NCBI GenBank assembly: GCA_900556395.1
Contig: USOQ01000080.1
Span: 1-10,139 of the forward strand
Direction: 5' to 3'
Origin: Candidatus Segatella caccae
GTDB taxonomy: Bacteria > Bacteroidota > Bacteroidia > Bacteroidales > Bacteroidaceae
Length of the DNA stretch: 10,139 bases
Part shown: piece by piece, positions 1-7,375 of the stretch
Layout of the letters: each line of letters begins with the position of its first letter
Position numbering within the stretch: the stretch's first letter is position 1
Notes under the pieces: model-generated
Seen by the model: only the letters and a program-made list of their open reading frames with translations
What the model was told of the DNA's origin: nothing
Database searches by the model: none
Made by a program: the position numbers and the translations under genes

Positions 1-199
1 CCAGCGTTCCGTCCCATTCCATATAGTCGTTGGCACGGATTCCGCCATCTACCTGAAACAGGATTTGTAGGATGGGGATGAGTGCTGCAAATGAGAAGAT
101 GTTCAATATCGCTGACAGGATATTGAAGGCGATAGATAGTGCCAGATACTTCTTGTAGGGTGGCACAAAGCGTCGTAAGACTTGCAAGAATTCCTTCAT
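1..199 (-). CDS. ABC transporter, permease/ATP-binding (MsbA-like), N-terminal fragment
   Basis: Reading leftward from an ATG at 199-197 gives 66 codons open to the window edge. The peptide starts MKEFLQVLRRFVPPYKKYL, a basic amphipathic lead-in. A hydrophobic stretch follows (about residues 19-49, rich in I, L, F and A), matching the first transmembrane helix of half-size ABC exporters of the MsbA/LipidA-exporter type, which is common in Bacteroidales. Family members carry six helices and a C-terminal ATPase and flip lipids or export hydrophobic compounds across the inner membrane. The ATPase domain lies outside the window, so the assignment rests on the N-terminus alone and the substrate is unknown. 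It lies 61 bp downstream of miaB on the same strand but has its own promoter. No Shine-Dalgarno sequence is present, and the start is only a few bases from the promoter -7 box. Confidence 0.75.
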   Translation of the reverse strand, partial: MKEFLQVLRRFVPPYKKYLALSIAFNILSAILNIFSFAALIPILQILFQVDGGIRANDYMEWDGTL

Positions 200-205
200 A
201 ATCTG

Positions 206-236
206 CAAATATAGTGCTTTTATTGAAAACCGCAAA
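206..236 (-). promoter_or_regulatory. Bacteroidetes-type promoter for the ABC transporter
   Basis: On the minus strand, TTTG (236-233), 19 bases and TATATTTG (213-206) match the sigma-ABfr consensus TTTG-N19-21-TAnnTTTG exactly. Only six bases separate the -7 box from the ATG, so transcription should begin at or within a few bases of the start codon. A short inverted repeat (GCAAA-GCG-TTTGC, 232-244) overlaps the -33 box. It could be a weak miaB terminator or an operator. Confidence 0.7.
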
Positions 237-260
237 GCGTTTGCTTAGTTTTCTTATCTT

Positions 261-1595
261 TTATTCTGTTATTTCTTCGCCAAAAAGGGTGGCAGAAGTA
301 GAACCTGTGATGCGAACCTTTACAAACTCTCCGATGTGGTGATTTCCCTTGTTCATGATGACAGCCTTGTTTTGCTCGGTGCGACCCATGAGCTGTTCGC
401 GACTGCGCTTGCTGAAGCCCTCGATCAGGATGGTGAACTCCTTACCCTCGTCCTTTTTGTTCTGCTGAGCGCTGATTTCGGTTTGCAGTTTGATAAGCTC
501 GTTGAGGCGAGCAATCTTTACTTCCTCAGAGATGTTGTCGGGCAGATGCTTGGCAGCATAGGTGCCAGGACGCTCCGAATACTTGAACATGAAGGCGCTA
601 TCGAAGCCTACCTCTCTGACGAGCGAGAGTGTGAGCTGCTGGTCTTCCTCTGTCTCGTCGTGATAGCCCACGAAGATGTCGGTAGTGATACCGCAACCTG
701 GGATGATGCGCTTGATGGCGGCTATCTTGTCCAGATATTCCTCGCGTGTGTACTTGCGGTTCATGAGTTTCAGTATCTTGTTACTTCCGCTCTGTGCAGG
801 GAAGTGGATGTGCTTGCAGAGGTTAGGTTCCTCGGCAATGGCCTGCAAGATGTCCTCACTCATGTCTTCGGGATTAGAGGTGGTGAAGCGTACACGCATA
901 TCGGGCACGGCTTGTGCCACCATGTGCAATAGCTGTGCAAAGGAGAGACTTCCCTCCTCGCGCTTACCTGAAGGAGAGAGTCCGTAGCTGTTGACATTCT
1001 GTCCCAGGAGGGTTACTTCTTTGAAGCCACGATTGTGCAGATCGCGTACTTCGCGCAAGATGCTTTCTGCATCACGGCTTCTCTCTCGTCCGCGGGTATA
1101 GGGCACGATGCAGTAGTGGCAGAAGTTGTTGCAGCCACGCATGATGCTTACAAAACCACTGATGCGGTTGGCGCCGATGCGCATGGGCACGACGTCGCGG
1201 TAGGTTTCTGTCTTGGAGAGTTCTATATTGATGGCGTTGTTACCGTTTTCGCACTGCGCTATCATGTCGGGCAGATTGAGATAACTGTCAGGACCGCACA
1301 CTAAGTTGGCGTAGTGGTTCTGAATGAGATCGTCCTTTACGCGTTCAGCCATACAGCCCAGTACACCTAAGATGACATTTCTGCCCTTCTTTTGTTCGGC
1401 GTGTAGGGTGTCGAGACGATGATAAATCTTGTTTTCAGCATTCTCGCGGATGCTACAGGTGTTGAGGAAGATGGCATCTGCCTCTTCTTCTTTCTCATAC
1501 ATTTCGTAGCCTGCCATCTGCATGATGCTGGCTACCACTTCGCTGTCGGCTACGTTCATCTGGCAGCCGTAAGTTTCGATAAATAGTTTCTTCAT
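261..1595 (-). CDS. miaB: tRNA-2-methylthio-N6-dimethylallyladenosine synthase MiaB
   Basis: This 444-residue protein is a full-length radical-SAM methylthiotransferase. MiaB converts i6A37 to ms2i6A37 in tRNAs that read UNN codons, using SAM, a sulfur donor and two 4Fe-4S clusters in the cytoplasm. The N-terminal UPF0004 domain has the three cluster cysteines C11 (ETYGCQMN), C47 (NTCSIRENA) and C81 (GVLGCMAER). The radical-SAM domain carries C155-x3-C159-x2-C162 (RGCNNFCHYC), followed by IVPYTRGRERSR, typical of MiaB rather than RimO or MtaB. The last 65 or so residues look like a TRAM RNA-binding domain. All six catalytic cysteines are present and the length is normal for the family. It starts 51 bp after the PAP2 gene with no recognisable promoter between them, so it is probably cotranscribed. 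The ATG at 1595 puts the conserved N-terminus in the expected place. Confidence 0.97.
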   Translation of the reverse strand: MKKLFIETYGCQMNVADSEVVASIMQMAGYEMYEKEEEADAIFLNTCSIRENAENKIYHRLDTLHAEQKKGRNVILGVLGCMAERVKDDLIQNHYANLVCGPDSYLNLPDMIAQCENGNNAINIELSKTETYRDVVPMRIGANRISGFVSIMRGCNNFCHYCIVPYTRGRERSRDAESILREVRDLHNRGFKEVTLLGQNVNSYGLSPSGKREEGSLSFAQLLHMVAQAVPDMRVRFTTSNPEDMSEDILQAIAEEPNLCKHIHFPAQSGSNKILKLMNRKYTREEYLDKIAAIKRIIPGCGITTDIFVGYHDETEEDQQLTLSLVREVGFDSAFMFKYSERPGTYAAKHLPDNISEEVKIARLNELIKLQTEISAQQNKKDEGKEFTILIEGFSKRSREQLMGRTEQNKAVIMNKGNHHIGEFVKVRITGSTSATLFGEEITE

Positions 1596-1646
1596 TGTTC
1601 TAGATGAATTCTATTTGGTTGATATAATTGATAATTCTATTGAATG

Positions 1647-2636
1647 TTATCTTATTTTCAGTCGGGATGTTGGAGCACTGTGCTCTGTCATGTTCTTGGA
1701 TACTGCCATCAGCAAGAAGTAAACGCCTATACCTGTGATGAGACCTGCTAAGGCGTCAATGAGGTAGTGGGCTTGGATATAGACCGTGGCGAGGCACAAG
1801 AAGATGTAAAATGGCAGAAGCGTATAGGTGAGTTTGCGGCTTCCTGAGTGCCATGCCAACAGCATGCACACAGTGCTGATGCTGACGTGTGAACTGGGGA
1901 ATGCTGCAGTGGGACGTTCGCCAGCAGCCTTAGCATCTTCTACGAGATGATAGAACACTCCATCTGTGTAGCCTGGTGTGGGTAGACAGTCGGTGCAGTA
2001 GTTGAAGTAGTCGTGCATAGGGGGAAATATGCCTTTGGCTATGTCGCTCAGTCCTACGGCATGATAGTAGAACGTTGGTCCAGCTACGGGTACGAAGATG
2101 AAGACTACGTAGTAGATGATGAATGAGGCGTAGATGACGAATGTGGCTCGTTCAAACTCTCTGTATCGGCAGAAGAAGTAATAGTAGGCCACGATAGCCA
2201 TCATGGGATAATACATCACGTAGCCTAAGTCCATGAGTTCGCTCAATACAGCCCAAGGCATATTCTTGGCAAATACCAGTGCGGGCTGAAAACCAAAGAG
2301 CGACTGTTCCCACTGAGCAAAGATATGGTCGAGATTGGGGAACATACGGTTGATTTCATACGTGTCAGGATACCACCAAGCCAAGAGTGAGAGCTGTGCA
2401 AGGATTCTTGCCATCTTGGTGATGCGGCAAGGTATCATGCGATATACAGCCCACATAGCTGCAGTGATGAATAATACGCGGATGCGTCCCCAGATCATGG
2501 AGTCGGGGTTTACCAGTTTGGTGTAGGCAAAGAGCATGGCTATCACGGTGATGGCCATGTAACCCAACATAACCCACTCCAAAGCCAATAGTCCTTTCTT
2601 CGGGTTTTTATCTATCTTGAAATAATCTTTTATCAC
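1647..2636 (-). CDS. Integral-membrane PAP2-superfamily phosphatase/phosphotransferase
   Basis: This 329-residue polytopic membrane protein belongs to the type-2 phosphatidic acid phosphatase (PAP2) superfamily, whose members remove or transfer a phosphate-containing head group on lipids. The motifs visible are GERPTAAFPSSH (239-250, acid-phosphatase motif 2 with H250) and AHYLID (289-294, motif 3 with nucleophilic H290 and D294). There are several hydrophobic helices before and around them (about 20-40, 52-68, 140-156, 166-186, 252-262, 271-288, 294-312). The AHYxID arrangement and the long N-terminal membrane region resemble the Aur1/inositol-phosphorylceramide-synthase-like branch, but that placement is inference. 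The start is GTG at 2636; the next in-frame Met is residue 23, inside the first helix, so GTG is preferred. It lies 24 bp after the epimerase-like gene, in the same operon. Whether it hydrolyses or transfers, and on which lipid, cannot be told. Confidence 0.85.
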   Translation of the reverse strand: MIKDYFKIDKNPKKGLLALEWVMLGYMAITVIAMLFAYTKLVNPDSMIWGRIRVLFITAAMWAVYRMIPCRITKMARILAQLSLLAWWYPDTYEINRMFPNLDHIFAQWEQSLFGFQPALVFAKNMPWAVLSELMDLGYVMYYPMMAIVAYYYFFCRYREFERATFVIYASFIIYYVVFIFVPVAGPTFYYHAVGLSDIAKGIFPPMHDYFNYCTDCLPTPGYTDGVFYHLVEDAKAAGERPTAAFPSSHVSISTVCMLLAWHSGSRKLTYTLLPFYIFLCLATVYIQAHYLIDALAGLITGIGVYFLLMAVSKNMTEHSAPTSRLKIR

Positions 2637-2660
2637 ACTATTTTTGTTTTTTCGATATGA

Positions 2661-3656
2661 TCACAGCCATCCGTTCTCTTTATACCATTCTACAGCCAAC
2701 TTGACGCCTTGTTTGAGCTTGTAGTGGGGATGGAAACCTAATTCGTCGACAGCAGGCTCGATGTCGCATCGCCAGTTGCGCTGTTTCAGAATGTTGTACT
2801 TGTCATTGTTAAGAGCCGACATCTTGCCTCTCATCCTGCCGATATATTCCCCGCAGAAGGTTACCAACCGAAGCACCCAGATGGGAGCCTTGATGCGTAG
2901 AAGCCATGCGTCGCCCAATTCGTGGTGGAGCAGGTTGCTGAAAGTTTCCGACTGATATACTTCTCCATCGCTGAGGAAGTATTTGCGACCGTTCTTGCCG
3001 TGGTTGAGGGCCAGAAAGACAGCCTGTACGACGTCTTGCACGTATACGAACGTGATGTCTTGGCGCTTGAAGCCAACGGAGAAGTCGATGTGCTGACTGA
3101 TGCTTTTTGCCATCAGGAAATAGTCTTTCTCGCGCGGACCATATACCCCCGTGGGACGTAGTATGATGTAAGGAAACCCTATGCCTAAGCTGTCGAGATA
3201 GCGCTCGGCTTTCAACTTGCTCTTGCCGTAGGCTGTATTGGGCTTGGGGGTGTCGTGCTCGGTAATCTCTTGATAGGGCTGCTCTTCGCGTATGGCACCG
3301 AAGATGCTGAGCGAGCTGACAAAGACAAAGCGCTTGATGGGCATCTTCAGCGCGATGATGGCATCGGCTAAGTTCTTGGTACCCTCGGTGTTGACGCGAT
3401 AGAAATCTTCGGCATGCAGACACTTGGTGGCGCCTGCTGCATGTACCACGTAGTCGAACTCGTGCTCGGCTAACTGGTTGATAAGTTCTTCCTTGGAAGA
3501 AAGGTTGAGGTTGATGAAATGGATGCGCTCATCTTGCAGGTATTTCTTGGAACTGCTGGGGCGCACTGCTGCCCATGTTTCCATACCCTGTCTGAGGGCT
3601 TCTTCAACAATGAAGCTCCCGATGAATCCCGACGCACCCGTCACTAATATTTTCAT
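2661..3656 (-). CDS. NAD(P)-dependent epimerase/dehydratase family protein (extended SDR)
   Basis: This 331-residue cytosolic oxidoreductase has an N-terminal Rossmann fold. The dinucleotide-binding glycine motif is VTGASGFIG (5-13). A VHAAGATK segment follows (71-78), then the catalytic serine region FVSSLS (112-117). The catalytic pair is Y143 and K147 in AYGKSK, followed by LRPTGVYGP (166-174), which is typical of extended short-chain dehydrogenases. The family covers sugar-nucleotide epimerases, 3-beta-hydroxysteroid-type dehydrogenases and ketosphinganine/ceramide reductases. Motifs alone do not separate these. It is the first gene of a leftward operon with PAP2 and miaB and has its own good promoter. 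Operon partnership with a lipid-type PAP2 protein favours a lipid or isoprenoid-linked substrate over a soluble nucleotide sugar, but this is inference. The C-terminal part (about 230-331) carries the substrate-binding subdomain and shows no truncation. Confidence 0.88.
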   Translation of the reverse strand: MKILVTGASGFIGSFIVEEALRQGMETWAAVRPSSSKKYLQDERIHFINLNLSSKEELINQLAEHEFDYVVHAAGATKCLHAEDFYRVNTEGTKNLADAIIALKMPIKRFVFVSSLSIFGAIREEQPYQEITEHDTPKPNTAYGKSKLKAERYLDSLGIGFPYIILRPTGVYGPREKDYFLMAKSISQHIDFSVGFKRQDITFVYVQDVVQAVFLALNHGKNGRKYFLSDGEVYQSETFSNLLHHELGDAWLLRIKAPIWVLRLVTFCGEYIGRMRGKMSALNNDKYNILKQRNWRCDIEPAVDELGFHPHYKLKQGVKLAVEWYKENGWL

Positions 3657-3666
3657 TAAATATAAT

Positions 3667-3680
3667 TAAATTGCAATTTA
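3667..3680. repeat. Perfect 14-bp palindrome at the epimerase-gene transcription start
   Basis: TAAATTGCAATTTA reads the same on both strands. It begins six bases past the -7 box of the epimerase promoter, so it covers the expected transcription start and early leader. This is a typical place for a repressor site, but AT-rich leaders produce palindromes by chance more often than mixed DNA. Confidence 0.45.
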
Positions 3681-3685
3681 GAGTG

Positions 3686-3716
3686 CAAAGATACGCTTAT
3701 TTGCACACATGGCAAA
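3686..3716 (-). promoter_or_regulatory. Bacteroidetes-type promoter for the epimerase-PAP2-miaB operon
   Basis: On the minus strand, TTTG (3716-3713), a 19-base spacer and TATCTTTG (3693-3686) fit the sigma-ABfr consensus perfectly. Transcription should start near 3680, giving a leader of roughly 25 bases with no Shine-Dalgarno sequence and an A/T-rich run before the ATG. Confidence 0.75.
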
Positions 3717-3730
3717 GGAAAAAGGGCTTT

Positions 3731-3785
3731 TTTTGAAGAAAAGAAGGTCACATCATTCACAGAAACAGAATGATATGACCTTCTT
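3731..3785 (-). terminator. Rho-independent terminator of the Na/Pi cotransporter gene
   Basis: Arms at 3741-3757 and 3769-3785 form a 17-bp stem with an 11-base loop, starting 19 bp past the cotransporter stop codon. In the minus-strand RNA the stem is complete apart from one G-U wobble. In the plus-strand RNA the same position is a C-A mismatch, which supports a leftward role. The stem is followed by a pyrimidine tail (TTCTTC) and then a second weak hairpin (AAAAAG-GG-CTTTTT, 3719-3732). Confidence 0.8.
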
Positions 3786-3804
3786 ATGGCTGAAATGTTG
3801 CGAT

Positions 3805-5514
3805 TTAAGCATCGTGCTGACGCACGCCCATGCGGGCTTCTACAACGTTGACCACGTAGTCGCCGAGCTTCTCGCACTCCTGTACGATATCCATGTACAT
3901 GGTGCCGATGGCATAGGTATAGAGGTGGTTGTTCACATCGTTGATGTTTTGGCTCTTCAACTGGTTGCGGTAGTTGTTGATCTCGTTCTCGATGTTAAAT
4001 GAGAGATTGGCATCGTTGTCTACCTTGTGACCCACGAGCGTGATGTTCATCTGGGTGAGGGCCTGGTCGGTGAGCTCCATGATTTGGTGCATGTGCTCAT
4101 ACTGAGAAGGGATAAAGTCTTCTTTACCCTTGATGCGACGGTTCAGCGTGCGTGCGATGTTGAAGCAGCTGTCACCGATACTCTCTATCTCAGATATCTC
4201 GCGCAGCATGGCGCGTATCTTGGCCTTGGTGTCATCAGAGAGGTGTGAGTCGCTCACCTGGTCTAAGTAGTTGGCTATCTCTATCTCCATGTTGTCGGAG
4301 ATGCCTTCGTACTTTTCGATACGGGTGTAGAGCTTGATAAACTTATCCTCGTTGGTTTCGCCCAAGAGTTCTTTCACCATGCCAAACATACGCTGGATGC
4401 GCTCGGCAAAGCAATGTATCTCCTTCTGAGCCTCCAAGACTGAGATTTCGGGAGTCTTCATAATACCACTCTGGATGAAACGCAAGCGGAAGTCGTCCTC
4501 GTCGACATTCTTCTTAGGACGGATAATCTTGCACACCAACCTCTCTATCTGCGGGATAAACCATACCAGGATAAAGGTGTTGGAGAGGTTGAAGGTAGTG
4601 TGGAAGGCGGCAAGCACAAAGGAGAGCTTGGCTGCATTCGCGATGAAGTGAGGGTCGCTCTTCTCCATGACATCATCATAACCTACCCATCCGCAAACCA
4701 AATGGATGAAGGGGCGGAACACGCAGAGAATCCACAGCACACCGAAGATGTTGAACACCATGTGTGCCATGGCAGCTCTTCGGGCTTGGGTGTTTGCGGT
4801 AAGGGCTGCTACGTTAGAAGTTACGGTGGTACCGATGTTCTCACCCATAACGAGAGCGATACCCTGATAGATAGGCAATACGCCAGTAGAACAGAGAATC
4901 ATCGTGATGGCCATGACGGCTGCCGAACTCTGTACACACATGGTGAGTACGCTACCGATAAGCAGGAAGGTGATGGTTGTCTTAAAGCTGTGTGGATCAA
5001 AACTTGCGAAGAAATCGAGGACGGGCTGGTTGTGTGCCAGGTCCATATCGATACCGGTTTGTCTGAGAGTTCCCAAACCGAGGAACATAAAGGATATACC
5101 AAAGATGAAGTCGCCTACTATTTTGCGCTTCTTACTATAGATGAGGATAATGGCCAAGAAGAATGCCGGCCATACAAAGTCGGTGATGTTGAAGGAGAAC
5201 CCCGCACTCATGATCCAAGCCGTGAGGGTGGTTCCGATGTTGGCACCCATGATGACCGATATAGCTTGTGCTAAGGTTAATAAACCGGCGTTGACAAACG
5301 ACACGGTCATTACGGTAGTGGCTGTTGATGACTGTACGGCTGCTGTGATGAGCGTACCAGATAGAATGCCAGTCACACGATTGGTGGTCATGGTTCCTAA
5401 TACATGGCGCAGCTGTGGACCTGCCATCTTCTGTAAACTGTCGCTCATCGTCTTCATACCAAACATCAGCAGGGCGAGTGCTCCGATAAGCCTAAAAAAT
5501 ATCCAAATCGACAT
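3805..5514 (-). CDS. Na/Pi-cotransporter family protein with PhoU-like C-terminal domain
   Basis: This 569-residue inner-membrane protein belongs to the NptA/SLC34-like sodium:phosphate symporter family. The membrane part contains the family's internal duplication. QSSTATT (61-67) with GANIGTT (90-96) forms the first repeat, and QSSAAV (195-200) with GENIGTT (224-230) the second. The QSS pairs are the expected substrate-binding signatures. Hydrophobic helices run to about residue 325. A soluble helical region (about 340-569) resembles PhoU, with acidic metal-binding-type motifs EIESIGDSCFNIAR (442-455) and ECEKLGDYVVNVVEAR (546-561). Full length for PhoU-fused members. It is monocistronic: divergent from the nucleoside kinase and closed by a strong terminator. 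I found no convincing TTTG/TAnnTTTG pair in the 107-bp upstream gap on this strand and no recognisable Pho-box. Phosphate is the expected substrate from the family; some homologues have not been shown to transport it. Confidence 0.92.
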   Translation of the reverse strand: MSIWIFFRLIGALALLMFGMKTMSDSLQKMAGPQLRHVLGTMTTNRVTGILSGTLITAAVQSSTATTVMTVSFVNAGLLTLAQAISVIMGANIGTTLTAWIMSAGFSFNITDFVWPAFFLAIILIYSKKRKIVGDFIFGISFMFLGLGTLRQTGIDMDLAHNQPVLDFFASFDPHSFKTTITFLLIGSVLTMCVQSSAAVMAITMILCSTGVLPIYQGIALVMGENIGTTVTSNVAALTANTQARRAAMAHMVFNIFGVLWILCVFRPFIHLVCGWVGYDDVMEKSDPHFIANAAKLSFVLAAFHTTFNLSNTFILVWFIPQIERLVCKIIRPKKNVDEDDFRLRFIQSGIMKTPEISVLEAQKEIHCFAERIQRMFGMVKELLGETNEDKFIKLYTRIEKYEGISDNMEIEIANYLDQVSDSHLSDDTKAKIRAMLREISEIESIGDSCFNIARTLNRRIKGKEDFIPSQYEHMHQIMELTDQALTQMNITLVGHKVDNDANLSFNIENEINNYRNQLKSQNINDVNNHLYTYAIGTMYMDIVQECEKLGDYVVNVVEARMGVRQHDA

Positions 5515-5594
5515 GTTTTAATTTAATTTATGTTGCTAATAGCATGTTGTTTCCAATTTTATTTGTAATTTTACCCGAAAGTTGAGAGAACGTT

Positions 5595-5602
5595 TAACTT
5601 TG
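5595..5602 (+). promoter_or_regulatory. -7 box of the nucleoside kinase promoter
   Basis: TAACTTTG matches TAnnTTTG and lies 19 bases before the kinase ATG, predicting a leader of roughly 12-15 bases. No TTTG occurs at the right spacing. The best -33 candidate is a TTTTA run at 5569-5573, and a TTTG at 5562-5565 is too far away. The 5' gene's own leftward promoter must also lie in this 107-bp gap but was not identified. Confidence 0.55.
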
Positions 5603-5621
5603 TAACACTAACGTAACGAAA

Positions 5622-7283
5622 ATGAAACAAGTAGTACAAATCCGCTGCAAAAATAATAAAAAATCTCAGAAAGTAGCAATCGGAAGCACACTTTCTGATA
5701 TTTTTTCTTCATTTGACCTCAGAATGGCGCATGGGCCAGTGTCTGCCAAGGTAAATAACAAGGTGGAAGGTATGCATTATCGAGTGTACAATAGTAAGGA
5801 TGTGGAATTTCTTGACATGTACACCTCTTCGGGTTCGCGAGCTTATACTCGCTCCCTTTTCTTTGTGCTCTGCAAGGCAGTGCAAGACCTCTTTCCTAAT
5901 CACGATGTGGTGATAGATATCCCTGTATCGAATGGTTTTTACGTCGATGTGCGTCTGGGACGTGAGATAACGACCGAGGATGTCGACAAGATACGCCAGC
6001 GCATGCAGGAAATCGTGGATGCTCGAATGCCTATCCGCCGCTATATGGTGCCTACGGAGGATGCTATTGCACTCTTTCAGGAGAAGGGCGATGTGGAGAA
6101 AGTGAAACTTCTGCGCACTTCGGGTTCGCTCTACACCACGTATTATAAAATAGGTGAGTACGTAGACTTCTATTACGGTACGCTTCTCACCAATACTTCA
6201 CAACTTTACCTCTTCGGGTTGGAGAAGTATTATGATGGTATGTTGCTACGTATTCCTTCTCTCAAAAACCCTGATGAACTGGGTGAGGTGACTCGACAGG
6301 ATAAGATGTTTGAAATCTTCAAGGAACATCATCACTGGCAGGATATTATTGGCATCCGGACAGTGGGCGATTTTAATGCTGCCGTAGATGCAGGGCATGC
6401 CACCGATATCATCAATATCAGCGAGGCTCTGCAGGAAAAAAAGATTGCGCAGATAGCCGAGCAGATAGCTCAGCGAGAAGGGGTGAAGTTGGTGCTCTTG
6501 GCAGGTCCTTCGTCTTCGGGCAAGACGACTTCGTGTAAACGACTTTCCATCCAGTTGGCTGTCAATGGACTCAAACCGCTACAGATTTCGCTTGACGACT
6601 ATTTCGTAGACCGAGATAAGACGCCTTTGGATGAGAATGGTGAATTGGATTATGAAAGTATCTATGCCCTCGACTTGCAGCTCATCAACGATCAGTTTAA
6701 TGCGCTCTTCCGTGGCGAGGAGGTGGAACTGCCTAAATATGATTTTCAGACGGGTAAGAGTAAGAAGAGTGGCAAACGTCTGAAAATGAATGATCATAAT
6801 GTGCTTGTGGTGGAAGGCATTCATGCGCTCAATCCAGAATTGACAGCTCAGATTCCCGATGAGCAAATCTTCCGTGTCTATGCTTCTGCGCTTACCACCA
6901 TTCTGCTCGACAATCATAACTACATTCCTACTACCGATAATCGCTTGTTGCGACGCATCATCCGCGACTACAAGTATCGTGGTGTTTCGGCTCAGGCTAC
7001 GATTCATCGTTGGCCGTCGGTACGTACTGGTGAAAATAAGTGGATATTCCCCTTCCAGGAGAATGCGGATGCCATGCTTAATACAGCCATGCTCTATGAG
7101 CTGGCAGTTATCAAGATGCAGGCAGAACCCTTACTGGAACAGGTGCCGGAAAACTGTGATGAGTATGCTGAGGCTTATCGTCTGCTGAAGTTCTTGAAAT
7201 ATTTCAAGGGCATTCCGTTCAATAATCTGCCTCCTACGTCGCTGTTGCGCGAGTTCTTAGGTGGAAGTTCGTTCCACTATTGA
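5622..7283 (+). CDS. Nucleoside (uridine-type) kinase with TGS/ThrRS-like N-terminal region
   Basis: This 553-residue two-part protein is commonly annotated 'nucleoside kinase' in Bacteroidetes and Firmicutes. The C-terminal half is a uridine kinase/phosphoribulokinase-type P-loop enzyme that phosphorylates a nucleoside (expected uridine or cytidine) with ATP. Visible are the Walker A GPSSSGKTT (295-303), the substrate-binding DDYF (325-328), PKYDF (371-375) and the VVEGIHALN segment (396-404). The N-terminal half resembles a TGS domain (about 1-65) followed by a threonyl-tRNA-synthetase second-additional-domain fold (about 70-210). The HxxxH expected around residues 77-82 is not present (the segment reads RSLFFVLCKAV), so the editing-type metal site seems lost. 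The ATG is supported by the -7 box 19 bases upstream. The gene converges on upp, another UMP-forming salvage enzyme. Uridine kinase activity is inferred from the family; the true substrate could be another nucleoside. Confidence 0.9.
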   Translation: MKQVVQIRCKNNKKSQKVAIGSTLSDIFSSFDLRMAHGPVSAKVNNKVEGMHYRVYNSKDVEFLDMYTSSGSRAYTRSLFFVLCKAVQDLFPNHDVVIDIPVSNGFYVDVRLGREITTEDVDKIRQRMQEIVDARMPIRRYMVPTEDAIALFQEKGDVEKVKLLRTSGSLYTTYYKIGEYVDFYYGTLLTNTSQLYLFGLEKYYDGMLLRIPSLKNPDELGEVTRQDKMFEIFKEHHHWQDIIGIRTVGDFNAAVDAGHATDIINISEALQEKKIAQIAEQIAQREGVKLVLLAGPSSSGKTTSCKRLSIQLAVNGLKPLQISLDDYFVDRDKTPLDENGELDYESIYALDLQLINDQFNALFRGEEVELPKYDFQTGKSKKSGKRLKMNDHNVLVVEGIHALNPELTAQIPDEQIFRVYASALTTILLDNHNYIPTTDNRLLRRIIRDYKYRGVSAQATIHRWPSVRTGENKWIFPFQENADAMLNTAMLYELAVIKMQAEPLLEQVPENCDEYAEAYRLLKFLKYFKGIPFNNLPPTSLLREFLGGSSFHY

Positions 7284-7314
7284 TCTAAGGTGCTTTTCCA
7301 AAAAAAAGTGCTTC

Positions 7315-7375
7315 AAAAAACGCAAGTATCTTCGTTGGTCAATGCAAGTACTTGCGATGGCCAACGAAAGTACTT
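7315..7375 (-). terminator. Leftward terminator of upp (part of dyad repeat)
   Basis: For transcripts coming from upp, a hairpin centred at 7349.5 is followed by TTTTTT (complement of A6 at 7315-7320). Its arms are TTCGTTGG (7331-7338) and CCAACGAA (7361-7368) around the palindrome GCAAGTACTTGC (7344-7355). AAGTA/TACTT adds an outer pairing at 7324-7328 with 7371-7375. The inner arms also pair mostly, through C-G, A-T and G-U. Confidence 0.6.

Noticed and set aside
336..932. Long plus-strand open frame (198 codons)
   Set aside because: It lies antisense within miaB, which has all six cluster cysteines. The frame has no recognisable domain and reflects the codon bias of the real gene.
2809..3423. 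204-codon minus-strand frame inside the epimerase gene
   Set aside because: It is a shifted frame on the same strand, with Arg/Gln/Ser-rich low-quality translation. The epimerase frame carries the catalytic motifs.
4600..5274. Long plus-strand open frame (224 codons)
   Set aside because: It is antisense to the Na/Pi cotransporter, is rich in H, E, G and D without hydrophobic pattern or motif, and has no promoter. It is a shadow frame.
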